Assembly: GCA_009363875.1 (NCBI GenBank)
Contig: CM018693.1
Coordinates: 76,620,028-76,684,027, forward strand
Length of the DNA: 64,000 nt
Origin: Mikania micrantha
Lineage: Eukaryota; Streptophyta; Magnoliopsida; Asterales; Asteraceae
Reading direction: 5' to 3'
Shown here: in pieces, positions 11,222-21,246 of the stretch
Layout: every line of letters starts with the position of its first letter
Position numbering within the stretch: the stretch's first letter is position 1
Position numbers and translations under genes: made by a program
The notes under the pieces: generated by a model
Told to the model about the DNA's origin: nothing
Seen by the model: only the letters and a program-made list of their open reading frames with translations
The model's database searches: none

Positions 11222-11439
11222 TCGGGAAAGTGTCAGTGTGTAGGTTTGGTGGAGAGATCATGAGACATCGTACATATTCACATGATAAGTATACAAATAA
11301 GTTGATAACTTATACGTGTACTGGATCATATTACAATTGAATGATAATACTAGTGGTATGGATATATTACTGACCTTATCATGAAAATTCAATTGTATCC
11401 ATTCTCATTACTGACCCGCTTGTGGCTTCTATTCGTAGA

Positions 11440-11667
11440 ATGCCTCCTCGACGAGACCCAAATGCTGGGGGTTCGACAAGCGGTAATGATGATGAAATTA
11501 ACAAGATTGCTCGAGCTATCGCTGTTCACATGAGGGATGTGATCCCGGGTATGGTCACTGATATTACCCAGAATCTTCGGGGAAGTACCGGTGATTCTGC
11601 ACACAACTCAAATGCCACAAACGCTGGAACTGCTAACTTTACTTTTAAGCAGTTCAAACGATGCTAA
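11440..11667 (+). CDS. gag: G1 gag, N-terminal part (before the frameshift)
   Basis: This opens the structural polyprotein. The start chosen is the ATG at 11440, whose product begins MPPRRDPN; the equivalent G2 start encodes a similar MPPRR, supporting it. The frame runs 75 codons and stops at 11665-11667, exactly where the related G2 protein continues into a conserved gag segment. One extra base near 11664 explains the break. Upstream in-frame codons exist, but no ATG. The remaining gag and all of pol follow in another frame. Confidence 0.8.
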   Translation: MPPRRDPNAGGSTSGNDDEINKIARAIAVHMRDVIPGMVTDITQNLRGSTGDSAHNSNATNAGTANFTFKQFKRC

Positions 11668-14600
11668 ACCTCCCAAGTACTCTGGTACCGAGGGAGCAAC
11701 CGGCCTACTGCAGTGGCTGGAAAGCATCGAAGACATTCTCGACTTCACTGGATGTCCTGAAAATCTGAAGGTCAAGATGGCCTCAAGTGCTTTTCATAAA
11801 GGAGCGCTCACCTGGTGGAACTCTGAGAAGAACACCAGGGGACGTGAGGTCGCTCTAGCCTTACCATGGAATGGATTCAAGAACTTACTGGTGGAAAAGT
11901 TTTGTCCACGTCACGAGCTAAAGAAACTGGAAGTGGAGATGTGGAATCTGGTGCAGGATAGTGGCGAAAATGCCAAGTATACAACTCGTTTTCATGAGTT
12001 GTGCATTTTGGTACCACATTTGGTTACTCCTCTATCCCGCAGGATAGAGAAATACATCGAAGGCTTGCCTCTAGTGGTTAGAGGAACTGTTATGGGGAAC
12101 AACCCCACTACTTTGGAAGCTGCGATACAACTGGGTGCTACTCTTACTGAAGAGTATGTGAAATCTGGAGTGCTCACCCGAAAGGGATTCAAAAGGGCAC
12201 AGATTGAGGAAGGCAAGAAGCCTGAACAGCACCATCATAAGAAGAAGAAACAGAAGACAATCAAGAACTTTGCAGCGTTGACTGCGGCTGCACCTACTCA
12301 TGCTACTCCCCTCACTGCTATGCCACAACCTGCTAATGTCAAAAAGCAGTACACTGGCCCGTTTCCACTCTGCACCAAATGCAAGTATCATCATTTGCCT
12401 AGTACTCCATGCAAGAAGTGTCACAAGTGTGGGCGTATGGGACACTTTGCAGCGACTTGTCGATCTGCTCATCTTATTGCTGCAACAACTGCTGCCACAA
12501 CTTCTGCTGCTACAGGTGGAAGAGCTTGTTACAATTGTGGGGCAGAGGGACACTTCAGAAATCAGTGTCCGAAACTCAACAACAATACTGCTGCCGCTCG
12601 TGCTTTTGTGATTGGAACTGCTGAAGCACGTGAAGAGCCGGCAGTCATCACGGGTACATTTCTTATCAATGATCACTATGTTCCTATCATATTTGATACT
12701 GGTGCTGATAAAAGCTTTATCTCTGCTCATACTGCTTCTGTTCTTAATATGCAACTATCCACACTTACTGCTCCCTATACTGTAGAAGTAGCGAATGGTA
12801 AAACCATAGTTGTAGACTCTATTATTAATGCTTGTGAGCTAAGATTAAATGACCATCTTTTCCCTATCGATCTCATTCCTATGACTCTCGGAAGCTTCGA
12901 AGTTGTAGTAGGAATGGATTGGCTATCTAAGAATAATGCTGAAATCGTATGCTCGGAGAAATTTATTCGAATTCCCCTACCGTCCGGCGAAACGATGATA
13001 GTCTACGGTGAGAAACCCTGCCGCGAATTGAAGATTGTATCGTGCATCAAGGCGAGGAAGTATCTGAAGAAGAAATATTATGCATTCTTAGCTCACGTAG
13101 TGGAAAAGAAACCTGACAAGAAAGCAGTTGGAGGCGTACCGGTTATCAAAGACTATCCAGACGTATTTCCAGAAGACTTGCCTGGACTACCACCAGTCCG
13201 ACAAGTGGAGTTTAGAATTGATCTCGTCCCTGGAGCAAACCCAGTGGCGAAGTCACCGTATCGATTAGCACCATCTGAGATGCAGGAACTGTCTAGTCAG
13301 CTTCAGGAACTTTTAGACAAAGGTTTTATAAGACCGAGTTTCTCTCCATGGGGAGCTCCGGTTCTCTTTGTCAAAAAGAAAGACGGTTCATTTCGCATGT
13401 GCATGGACTATCGTGAGCTGAACAAGTTGACAATCAAGAATAGATATCCTCTGCCCAGGATCGATGATCTGTTTGATCAATTACAGGGAGCAACTTGCTT
13501 CTCTAAGATTGACTTACGATCTGGGTATCATCAGTTAAGAGTAAATGATGAGGATATACCAAAGACGGCATTTAGGACTCGATATGGACACTATGAGTTT
13601 GTGGTTATGCCATTTGGGCTGACCAATGCACCCGCAGTGTTCATGGACTTGATGAATCGAGTCTGCAGGCCTTACTTGGATCAGTTTGTTATCGTCTTTA
13701 TTGATGATATACTGATTTATTCCAAGTCAGAACGAGAACATGAGGATCATTTGAAGAAAGTCTTGGAACTACTAAGAAAGGAACAACTTTATGCTAAATT
13801 CTCAAAGTGTGAATTTTGGCTAAAGGAGGTTCACTTCTTAGGACATGTCATAAACAAAGATGGAATTCATGTAGATCCAGCCAAGATTGAGGCGATTAAG
13901 AACTGGACTACTCCATCTACTCCAACAGAGATTCGTTCATTTCTGGGTTTGGCAGGTTATTATAGAAGGTTCATTGCAAACTTCTCTAAGATAGCCTTGC
14001 CACTCACTACATTGACTCAGAAAAGTCAAGCTTTTATATGGGGACAGAAACAAGAAGATGCATTTCAACTTCTTAAACAGAAGTTATGCAATTCCCCTAT
14101 CCTTAGTCTTCCAGAAGGCAGTGATGATTTCATTGTCTACTGTGATGCTTCAAACCTTGGTCTCGGTTGTGTACTTATGCAACGGGACAAGGTCATTGCT
14201 TATGCTTCAAGACAACTTAAGGTTCACGAGAAGAATTATACTACTCATGACCTTGAGTTAGGGGCTGTGGTCTTTGCACTGAAGATTTGGAGACACTACC
14301 TGTACGGTACTAAATGTGTCATCTATACAGACCACAAGAGCCTGCAACACATTCTCAATCAGAAAGAACTCAACATGAGACAACGACGTTGGGTTGAGCT
14401 TCTAACTGATTACGACTGCGAGATTCGTTACCATCCGGGTAAAGCCAATGTGGTGGCGGATGCTCTTAGTCGCAAGGAACCAGTCAAACCGATTCGTGTA
14501 AGAGCCATGGAGATCAACACACAGCCAAACTTGAAAGACTTGATTCGTATTACACAACAACAAGTAGTAACAGATAATCAACTCAAAACAGACTTGGATT

Positions 14601-15973
14601 GTGGCATTGAGAAGAAACTAGAACCTCGATCAGATGGGTTGTTATATCTCAATGGCCGCATTTGGATTCCAAAGTCTGATGAATTGCGCACGCTCATCTG
14701 TGATGAGGCACATAAGTCGCGATACTCAGTTCATCCTGGAGCCGACAAGATGTATCAAGACTTGAGGACATCTTACTGGTGGCCGGGGATGAAGAAAGAC
14801 ATAGCACTGTACGTGGGAAAATGTCTTACATGTTCAAAGGTCAAAGCAGAACATCAAAAGCCTTCGGGACTTCTGCAGCAACCTGAAATTCCTCAATGGA
14901 AATGGGAGCAAATTTCCATGGATTTCATAACAAAGTTGCCGAGAACTCCGAGAGGTTTCGATTCGATTTGGGTGATCGTTGATCGACTCACCAAATCTGC
15001 TCATTTTCTCCCGATCCGAGAGGATTACAAGATGGAGAAGCTATCCACATTGTACATCAACGAAATCATTGCACGTCATGGTACTCCAACATCAATCATA
15101 TCTGATCGTGATAGTCGTTTCACTTCTCGCTTTTGGCAATCATTGCAAAAGGCTTTGGGAACGCGTGTTAATCTTAGCACGGCGTATCATCCCCAAACCG
15201 ACGGCCAAAGCGAGAGGACTATCCAAACACTTGAAGACATGCTTCGTTCTTGTGTCATTGACTTCGGTGGAAGTTGGGACACTCATCTCCCACTCATTGA
15301 GTTTTCATATAACAATAGCTATCATACGAGCATTCAATGTGCACCATTCGAAGCTCTATATGGTAGAAAGTGCCGATCACCGGTCTGTTGGACCGAGATT
15401 GGTGACTCACAGGTCGTAGGACCAGAACTCATTCAGGAAACATCAGACAAAATCACAATCATTCAGTCACGGCTTAAGGCCGCACGAGATCGGCAGAAGA
15501 GTTATGCTGATCGACGTCGGAAACCGCTTGAGTTCCAAGTCGGTGACCGAGTCTTACTCAAAGTTTCTCCCTGGAAAGGCGTTGTCCGATTCGGGAAGAA
15601 AGGGAAACTTGCACCAAGGTACGTTGGACCTTTTGAGATCCTGGAACGGATTGGTCCCGTAGCCTACAAACTCAAACTTCCAGTGGAGCTAAGCAATGTT
15701 CATGATACTTTTCATGTATCAAATCTTAAGAAATGCTTGGCGGATCATGATGTTCAGATTCCACTGGAAGACATACAGATTCAGAATAACATGCAATTCA
15801 TTGAACGTCCAGTTGAGATCATGGATCATGGGGTCAAGAAACTTAAACGCAGCCGTATCCCGATCGTGAAAGTGCGATGGGAGGGCAAACGCGGTGCTGA
15901 GTTCACCTGGGAACGTGAAGACCAGATGAAGCTTAAGTACCCTCATCTTTTTACAGTATCTTCGGCTAGTTAA
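11666..15973 (+). CDS. pol: G1 gag-pol polyprotein (gag, protease, RT, RNase H, integrase, chromodomain-like end)
   Basis: One frame stays open to the stop at 15973; the N-terminal codons lie in another frame (see the preceding entry). Order by position: gag domain (about 11800-12080); two CCHC knuckles (CHKCGRMGHFAATC near 12415, CYNCGAEGHFRNQC near 12527); aspartic protease with DTGAD at 12695; reverse transcriptase (about 13290-13860) with FIDD near 13700; RNase H (14110-14480); integrase zinc region (14700-14840); catalytic D-D-E at about 14921, 15103 and 15212; C-terminal chromodomain-like segment ending KYPHLF (15840-15955). All catalytic residues are present. This supports a Tekay/Del-like chromovirus. 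The only lesion is the upstream 1-nt frameshift, so trans-mobilisation is plausible. Confidence 0.95.
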   Translation, partial: KPPKYSGTEGATGLLQWLESIEDILDFTGCPENLKVKMASSAFHKGALTWWNSEKNTRGREVALALPWNGFKNLLVEKFCPRHELKKLEVEMWNLVQDSGENAKYTTRFHELCILVPHLVTPLSRRIEKYIEGLPLVVRGTVMGNNPTTLEAAIQLGATLTEEYVKSGVLTRKGFKRAQIEEGKKPEQHHHKKKKQKTIKNFAALTAAAPTHATPLTAMPQPANVKKQYTGPFPLCTKCKYHHLPSTPCKKCHKCGRMGHFAATCRSAHLIAATTAATTSAATGGRACYNCGAEGHFRNQCPKLNNNTAAARAFVIGTAEAREEPAVITGTFLINDHYVPIIFDTGADKSFISAHTASVLNMQLSTLTAPYTVEVANGKTIVVDSIINACELRLNDHLFPIDLIPMTLGSFEVVVGMDWLSKNNAEIVCSEKFIRIPLPSGETMIVYGEKPCRELKIVSCIKARKYLKKKYYAFLAHVVEKKPDKKAVGGVPVIKDYPDVFPEDLPGLPPVRQVEFRIDLVPGANPVAKSPYRLAPSEMQELSSQLQELLDKGFIRPSFSPWGAPVLFVKKKDGSFRMCMDYRELNKLTIKNRYPLPRIDDLFDQLQGATCFSKIDLRSGYHQLRVNDEDIPKTAFRTRYGHYEFVVMPFGLTNAPAVFMDLMNRVCRPYLDQFVIVFIDDILIYSKSEREHEDHLKKVLELLRKEQLYAKFSKCEFWLKEVHFLGHVINKDGIHVDPAKIEAIKNWTTPSTPTEIRSFLGLAGYYRRFIANFSKIALPLTTLTQKSQAFIWGQKQEDAFQLLKQKLCNSPILSLPEGSDDFIVYCDASNLGLGCVLMQRDKVIAYASRQLKVHEKNYTTHDLELGAVVFALKIWRHYLYGTKCVIYTDHKSLQHILNQKELNMRQRRWVELLTDYDCEIRYHPGKANVVADALSRKEPVKPIRVRAMEINTQPNLKDLIRITQQQVVTDNQLKTDLDCGIEKKLEPRSDGLLYLNGRIWIPKSDELRTLICDEAHKSRYSVHPGADKMYQDLRTSYWWPGMKKDIALYVGKCLTCSKVKAEHQKPSGLLQQPEIPQWKWEQISMDFITKLPRTPRGFDSIWVIVDRLTKSAHFLPIREDYKMEKLSTLYINEIIARHGTPTSIISDRDSRFTSRFWQSLQKALGTRVNLSTAYHPQTDGQSERTIQTLEDMLRSCVIDFGGSWDTHLPLIEFSYNNSYHTSIQCAPFEALYGRKCRSPVCWTEIGDSQVVGPELIQETSDKITIIQSRLKAARDRQKSYADRRRKPLEFQVGDRVLLKVSPWKGVVRFGKKGKLAPRYVGPFEILERIGPVAYKLKLPVELSNVHDTFHVSNLKKCLADHDVQIPLEDIQIQNNMQFIERPVEIMDHGVKKLKRSRIPIVKVRWEGKRGAEFTWEREDQMKLKYPHLFTVSSAS

Positions 15974-15994
15974 TTTCGGGACGAAATTCCCTTA

Positions 15995-16006
15995 ACTAGG
16001 GGAGAC
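15995..16006 (+). other. G1 polypurine tract
   Basis: AACTAGGGGAGAC directly precedes the 3' LTR; this is the plus-strand primer site. The same tract occurs in G2 (21213-21227, reverse). Confidence 0.85.
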
Positions 16007-16194
16007 TGTAACATTTGTGCATATAGTCATGTAGTTGTAAACAGTGTTAGAACAGTGTCTATTCATGGTTCAGTTTATCAATGTGTTTCAGTATGTTCAT
16101 AATGTGTGCTTGTGTGTTACAGGATCTTAGTAGTCAGAAAACAAGTATTTATTATTTATTTACAGTCAATTACACTAGGCAAGAGCAGTAACTG

Positions 16195-16258
16195 GTTATA
16201 TCGAAACAGTGGTGGGCAGCGAGAGTGAGCCCTATACATATACTGCGTTCGGTGTAAC
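16195..16258 (+). other. Structured module M1' (G1 3' LTR)
   Basis: Identical copy of M1, displaced by 10291 bp with the LTR. Confidence 0.7.
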
Positions 16259-16656
16259 AGGTTAGTGTTAGTGCGTAGTGTCGAGACGAATATTATGACA
16301 TTTAATTAATTCAACCAAGATCGTAATCTGTAGGCGAGACTGAGTATAGTTATGGGTGACGATCCATAATAATACGAATGTTGAACTTATAATTACGATT
16401 AAACGACTTTAAATATTTTAATACGATCGGAAAACGTACGCGATTGCGGGTATACACGTAAATTGTGAATGTTTAACGATCCGACAACACACGAAGAGTA
16501 AAAATAATTCATTAATTATTTTATATTTTTACAATTTTGAGACTCATCATTTTAATGAGTTTAACACTTAATTTTTATTTAAAACCGCGTAAAATACGCG
16601 TTACGTTCCGGAAACGCGAACCGAGCGACCGAAACGGACCCGAACACTACCCGGAC

Positions 16657-16663
16657 TATAAAA
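16657..16663 (+). promoter_or_regulatory. G1 3' LTR TATA box
   Basis: TATAAAA, identical to the 5' LTR. It could drive read-out transcription into the flanking DNA. Confidence 0.6.
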
Positions 16664-18349
16664 GCCCGAAAGAAGGCCATTTCCTTCATTTTATCAGCCA
16701 ACAACCCATTCTCTCTCTAAATTTTCGTCTACCCTCTCTCTCTCTAGAAAACCACCCTTTAATCGTTCGTATCTCACTCGTTTCTCGACGAAATTTGGTG
16801 TTTTTGGTGTCCACGCGAAGCTCTCAACATTCTCTACCAGAAAGTACAAGATTATAGCAGATTCAGCCAACAAATCGCGAGGTAATGAGGCTTGAAGTTT
16901 CGGAAAAATAGGGTTTCTTGGGTGTTTTTGTTTAAACCGACCCTTAGCCGGATCTAGCCAACCACAACCATGTTCGAGGCCATAGAAACATTCTCTGATG
17001 TTAGATCAGCTTAGATCAAGACCAGGGACTAGAAATCAGATGATGAAAATGGTGCAGGTCGACAGGTTCGGGGCTGTTGGAGTGGCCGAACCCTTTCCGG
17101 CGAGTCAAACCTGAAAAACGAACCTATGGTTCGTTGGCCACAGGCAGCCGAACCCTAGTGGGCCTCATGAACCTGCACGAACCTTAGCACTGATTCACGA
17201 ACCATCACGAACCCTTGGTCCTTGGCGAAGCTTCACGAACCTGCATAGTCCGTTTCATGGTCAGCCGAACCCTAATGGATCTTCCTAGTTTACACGAACC
17301 CTTGCGAACCATTGTTGCAGGAAACGAACCATGTCTGATCTACGAGCCTTATCATCCTAGCCGAACCCTACTGGGTTTCACGAGCCTACACGAACCTTGC
17401 AAGGTTTTATGAACCTTAGCCGAACCCCATGCAAGCTGAAACCTTCACATTGGCCGAACTATTAGGAATTGGCGAACCATGCAATTACATTCTGCCGAAC
17501 CTTGAGGAATTTAACGAACCCTTCGATCAGCATTGTCAAGGGCCGAACCTAGCACATGAAACCCAATAGGTTCGCTGCCCAAAGTTGGCAGCTCACGTTT
17601 CTTTTGGCCCAACTCAATGCTACAAGGCCCAGTTTCATCCTAGTCGGCCCATTTTGATCCTAATAGGCCCGATATCACTTAAGGAACTTACATGGTCTAC
17701 ACCTACATTGTTTGGCCCACTTAAATCCGTTAGGTCCAATTCAAGTCCATTCGTTTCGCTAAGATCTTAATTGGTTGATATTGTCTTTGGTATGATACAA
17801 GACTCATATATGAGTTGTTGGGCCAACATCACATTCACTTGGCCCAATATCATGTTCGATTGGCCCATTAGTAACCTAAGTGGCCCATGGACCTTCATTT
17901 AAGCCTATTATCATAATTATGGGCTTAAGGCCCATTGTAGGCCACCACTCAAAGCGATTGTAAATTGATCTTAGTTTGGGTTAAGTTGCAACTTAAACTA
18001 ATAATGGGATCAAGTCACAATCTCATGAACTTAAACAATTGGAACATATTTTCACAACAAATGGTAATCAATGGCTATCAAATTCATAAACATTTATCAT
18101 TTTATGCATATGAATTATGCATCAAAGAACATTTCATAAGTTTCTTGGACCCATGATCAATCAAGAGATTCAAATCATAACATTCAAGTTTTCACAACAA
18201 TCAAATCATGAGAACACAAGTCAATCAATGAATCAAGTTATACAATTATAAATCCTATATCTTATGTATGATTACAATGTTATAGGAAACAATTAGAAGT
18301 CCTGTTTGCTACTTGCTATCTGTTTTTGTTCAGAGTCTACTGCAGACAG

Positions 18350-19402
18350 GTGAGAACTTTAGCCCCTCTTTTACTGTTTTATAACTGTTTTGGGGTGGAA
18401 CACGTGATCAAAATCGCTATTTCAATCTTGTTTCATTACACAAGTTATGTGTAAGTCATAAACATTTCAGGTTCATCTTACGAATCCAAGGGATTCATCA
18501 ATTGTTTAAAGATATTGTCAACTGTTTTAATTTACTTGTCAATTACTAAACTCTTTTCATTAAAAAGGTTTCATAAGGGATTTTTGAACTGTTTTGAAAT
18601 TATTTACTCAAATGTATTTATGAAGGATAAACACTTTTTGATAAAGGATTTTACAAACCCTTTTGTTATAAACCTTGTTATTACACAAGGTCATCACATC
18701 ATGGTATTCAAACCAAGTGGTTCACAATATGGTACTCAAACTCATTGGTTCAAAACATGGTATTCAAATCAAGTGGTTCAAAACATGGTATTCAAATCAA
18801 GTGGTGCAAAACATGGTATACAAGTCAAGTTGTTCACATCATGGTATTCAAATCAAGAGATTCATTTTCATGTTACATAAACAAAGGATTTAACTCGTGG
18901 AGTTAAATCCGGGTTTTCAATAAGACATTAACACATCCGGTTAAAGTAAGATTCAGAAAACATGGTGTCCATTGTTGTAAACAAACTTATAAACCCATCA
19001 AGTATCATATTCATTAGCGTTAGTACTGGGTGATCACAACAAGGGAAAGCGGACACATACATTGGGGCAGACCGATTGCTGCAGTTAGTTTTTAAATCTG
19101 TTTTATAAACTAACTGCAGATTTCGGTTACATATGGTTTATTCAAAACTGTTGACACATTATCTAACTCCAAACGTGGTTTCGGACTTGATATTATATGT
19201 TGACTCATGTGCAAACAGTGATTGGACTGTTTGCACTCATTTTCTTACTTGATGTAGTTTGGGTTGCAGCTCATCCGTGTGAATCTTATGATGCTTTAAC
19301 TTACCTATGTCTTATATCATATAACTTATGTTTACAAATGTTTAAACCTATTGTTCTCACCAACTACGTCTGTAGTTGACAGTTACTTTTCACGTGTTTC
19401 AG
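18350..19402 (+). other. G1 3' LTR copy of the putative intron
   Basis: Same donor and acceptor as in the 5' LTR; includes the 28-bp repeat at 18701-18868. Confidence 0.4.
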
Positions 19403-19725
19403 GTAATCAGGTTTAAGACAATCTCAGGGACAACTAAGGAGACCATTCTAAGATAGAACAAGATGAAGAAACATGCTAGGATGGAATAGAAACTCACTAA
19501 ATCCTAAATGTTTAATTGTCATGTTTGGAGTCTTATTTTGTAAACTATATTTTGGGTCTGTAGTTGTCCTACTTTTGGTAGATAGTTGTCTGTAACTAAA
19601 CAATTGTCTTAACATTATGAAACATAGTAATCCATTGTGGTTGTTCTTATTCAATACTTGTGCATGATTCAACTGATCATACGTCACCGCGCCGTGGATT
19701 CCGCACGCGGCGCAGGGGTGTGACA

Positions 19726-19730
19726 TCGCT
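19726..19730 (+). repeat. G1 target site duplication, right (TCGCT)
   Basis: Exact repeat of 5711-5715. Confidence 0.95.
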
Positions 19731-20628
19731 TAGATTTTTTCATGAATTAAATAGTCATTTGCAATATGAAAACTCCTATCTAAGAGTCATCCTAAGTGAC
19801 TATAGTATTCCATAACAAAGATGACCAATTCATTCGTATAATACGCAAGTACTTTGACGATACCACATAGAGTTGATCAATATTAAATTGATAGTTGAAC
19901 TCTAACATCGATCTGAATAAGTCATTTTCCATGAAGTTAATCGATATATGATATTGGTGTAATGAGAGGAATCTTGAGAACCTTACTACTAACCATCTCT
20001 TCATCACTCCATGGTGCAATGTGTTCTAATGATCCTAACTCATTATCAGACACTATATCAAACACGAATGGCTTCAACATATATATAAAAAAAAGGTTGG
20101 CAAAACACTATACAATCAAAAGCATAGTAAGGCATGGAGTGTCTCTATTACTCATACTGGTAGAGATAGTTGCTTTACTTAGAGATTTTGGCAGACACTA
20201 CAAGAAATTATTGAAATGCTACTAGGTCTAAGTAAAACTTACCATCTGCAAATAGATGGATAAAGTGAACGTATGATTGTACAAATCATACATTAGAAAA
20301 CATGCTCAAGGCATGCATACTGGTTCTGGCAGTAATTGATGATTTGCATTATTCGAGGCATTATACAAACGTATGTATAGTTCGCCTCTATGTTGGGCTA
20401 AAGTTGGACTCTATATTCTTGTGAAAAATGTCACCCAAACTTGTTCGGTAGCCTATAGATTATAACTACCTCATGAACTCAGGGTGTGCATTATAGATTG
20501 AAGAAGTGTTTAGGAATGATTCATTAGACATGCTTCTTCAGGAGGTTCAATGAGACAACAAATTACACTTCGCTGAGGAACCGGTTAAAATTATTGACTT
20601 GAAATCAAAACTTTTAAGCGAAGTAGGG
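19731..20628 (+). pseudogene. G0: decayed gypsy integrase relic, right of G1
   Basis: Broken reading frames on the plus strand still resemble chromovirus integrase: a segment near 20130-20200 (HGVSLLLI, then a shifted stretch matching the catalytic core), then DGxSER-like remains near 20255, QTLEN-like near 20280, a YGRKC-like remnant near 20350-20410, and an HFAEEPVKI-like C-terminal remnant near 20575-20605. Many frameshifts and stops. The first 250 bp hold nothing I can identify. It is the continuation of G0, cut by G1, and ends abruptly where the G2 LTR remnant begins. Confidence 0.55.
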
Positions 20629-21212
20629 TTTGTGGCCCTAGGTTCGGCTAGGGTCAAGGTTCGGCTAAGAGGGAGTAGGGTTCGGCCCATGGAGGTTCGC
20701 CATCTTCAGCCCTGGCCCAGGTTCAACTAAAACGAGAGAAAGGTTCGTGGGGCTGCCGAAAGTTTGACACAAGGTGGTCAAGGGTTCGGCTAACCCAAGC
20801 TCCACAGGTTCGCTCCCTATAGTTCGGCTAGGGTTCGCCTTTCACAAAATATTCATATGTATAGGGCATATGCAGGGGTAGATCGCAACCTCCCCAACAC
20901 CGTCCCACCGCTATTTCGATAAACCATGCCCATGTGTCCTTGACTATGTTTAGCAACCAAAAACTAACAAACTCCTAATTCCTTTTTCCATTCCAACCAC
21001 AATCCATAATCTGTGGGATAAACTCTCTGGTTCTGTTTAGTTGTGTATCAACTAAACTTTTACGCGTGTAATAATAATAATATGTTCTCAATATGTATAC
21101 CAATTATTAATAATATCATCCAATAATTCATTATCATTAATAATTACCACATCAGGTCATAATACTACAGTCGTACATATGTACGGACAACCTGAAGTAC
21201 AGTGATGTTACA
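20629..21212 (-). repeat. G2 3' LTR remnant
   Basis: 20632-20848 matches 50485-50692 of the 5' LTR, then the sequence jumps to match 51857-52227. So about 1.16 kb is deleted internally, and a further 1.4 kb (the LTR's 3' end) is missing at the left junction with the G0 relic. Short AAA homology lies at the internal join. Two separate deletions, or one complex event, are needed. Confidence 0.85.
20852..20935 (-). other. Structured module M7' (broken copy)
   Basis: The core matches M7 (GGGCATATGCAGGGGTAG, CGTCCCACCG). The deletion in this LTR removed most of the left arm, so the terminal stem is lost. Confidence 0.6.
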
Positions 21213-21227
21213 GTCTCCCCTAGTTAA
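21213..21227 (-). other. G2 polypurine tract
   Basis: The minus strand reads CTTAACTAGGGGAGAC, the same as the G1 tract, directly before the LTR terminus. Confidence 0.85.
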
Positions 21228-21246
21228 GGGAATTTCGTCCCGAAAT

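Larger units (their letters stand above)
9451..11439 (+). other. G1 untranslated leader
   Basis: About 2 kb between priming site and gag start, with no convincing ORF. It contains a 65-bp tandem array (9690-10350) and two copies of the stem module (10654-10707, 11162-11221). It presumably holds packaging and translation signals; none is proven. Confidence 0.8.
5716..19725 (+). mobile_element. G1: complete Ty3/gypsy chromovirus (Tekay/Del-like), about 14.0 kb
   Basis: Full-length element: two 3719-bp LTRs beginning TGTAAC and ending TGACA, a TCGCT target duplication, a priming site after the 5' LTR, a 2-kb leader, one gag-pol polyprotein, and a purine tract before the 3' LTR. Domain order is gag, zinc knuckles, protease, RT, RNase H, integrase, then a C-terminal chromodomain-like end (KYPHLF), as in Tekay/Del chromoviruses. 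About 7 LTR differences in 3719 bp indicate recent insertion. A single frameshift in gag is the only lesion I see. It interrupts the older G0 relic. Confidence 0.95.
16007..19725 (+). repeat. G1 3' LTR (3719 bp)
   Basis: Same length and order as the 5' LTR. Differences I saw correspond to 5' LTR positions near 6052, 6209, 6570, 6867, 7006, 7012 and 8891, roughly 0.2 percent. At usual plant rates that suggests an insertion on the order of 10^5 years old or less; this is a by-eye count. It includes the hexamer arrays at 17062-17581 and 17606-17943. Confidence 0.95.

Noticed and set aside
12071..12754. 227-codon minus-strand ORF
   Set aside because: It is antisense to G1 gag and protease; a shadow of the real frame.
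19962..20225. 87-codon ORF
   Set aside because: It overlaps shifted integrase remains of G0; not a separate gene.
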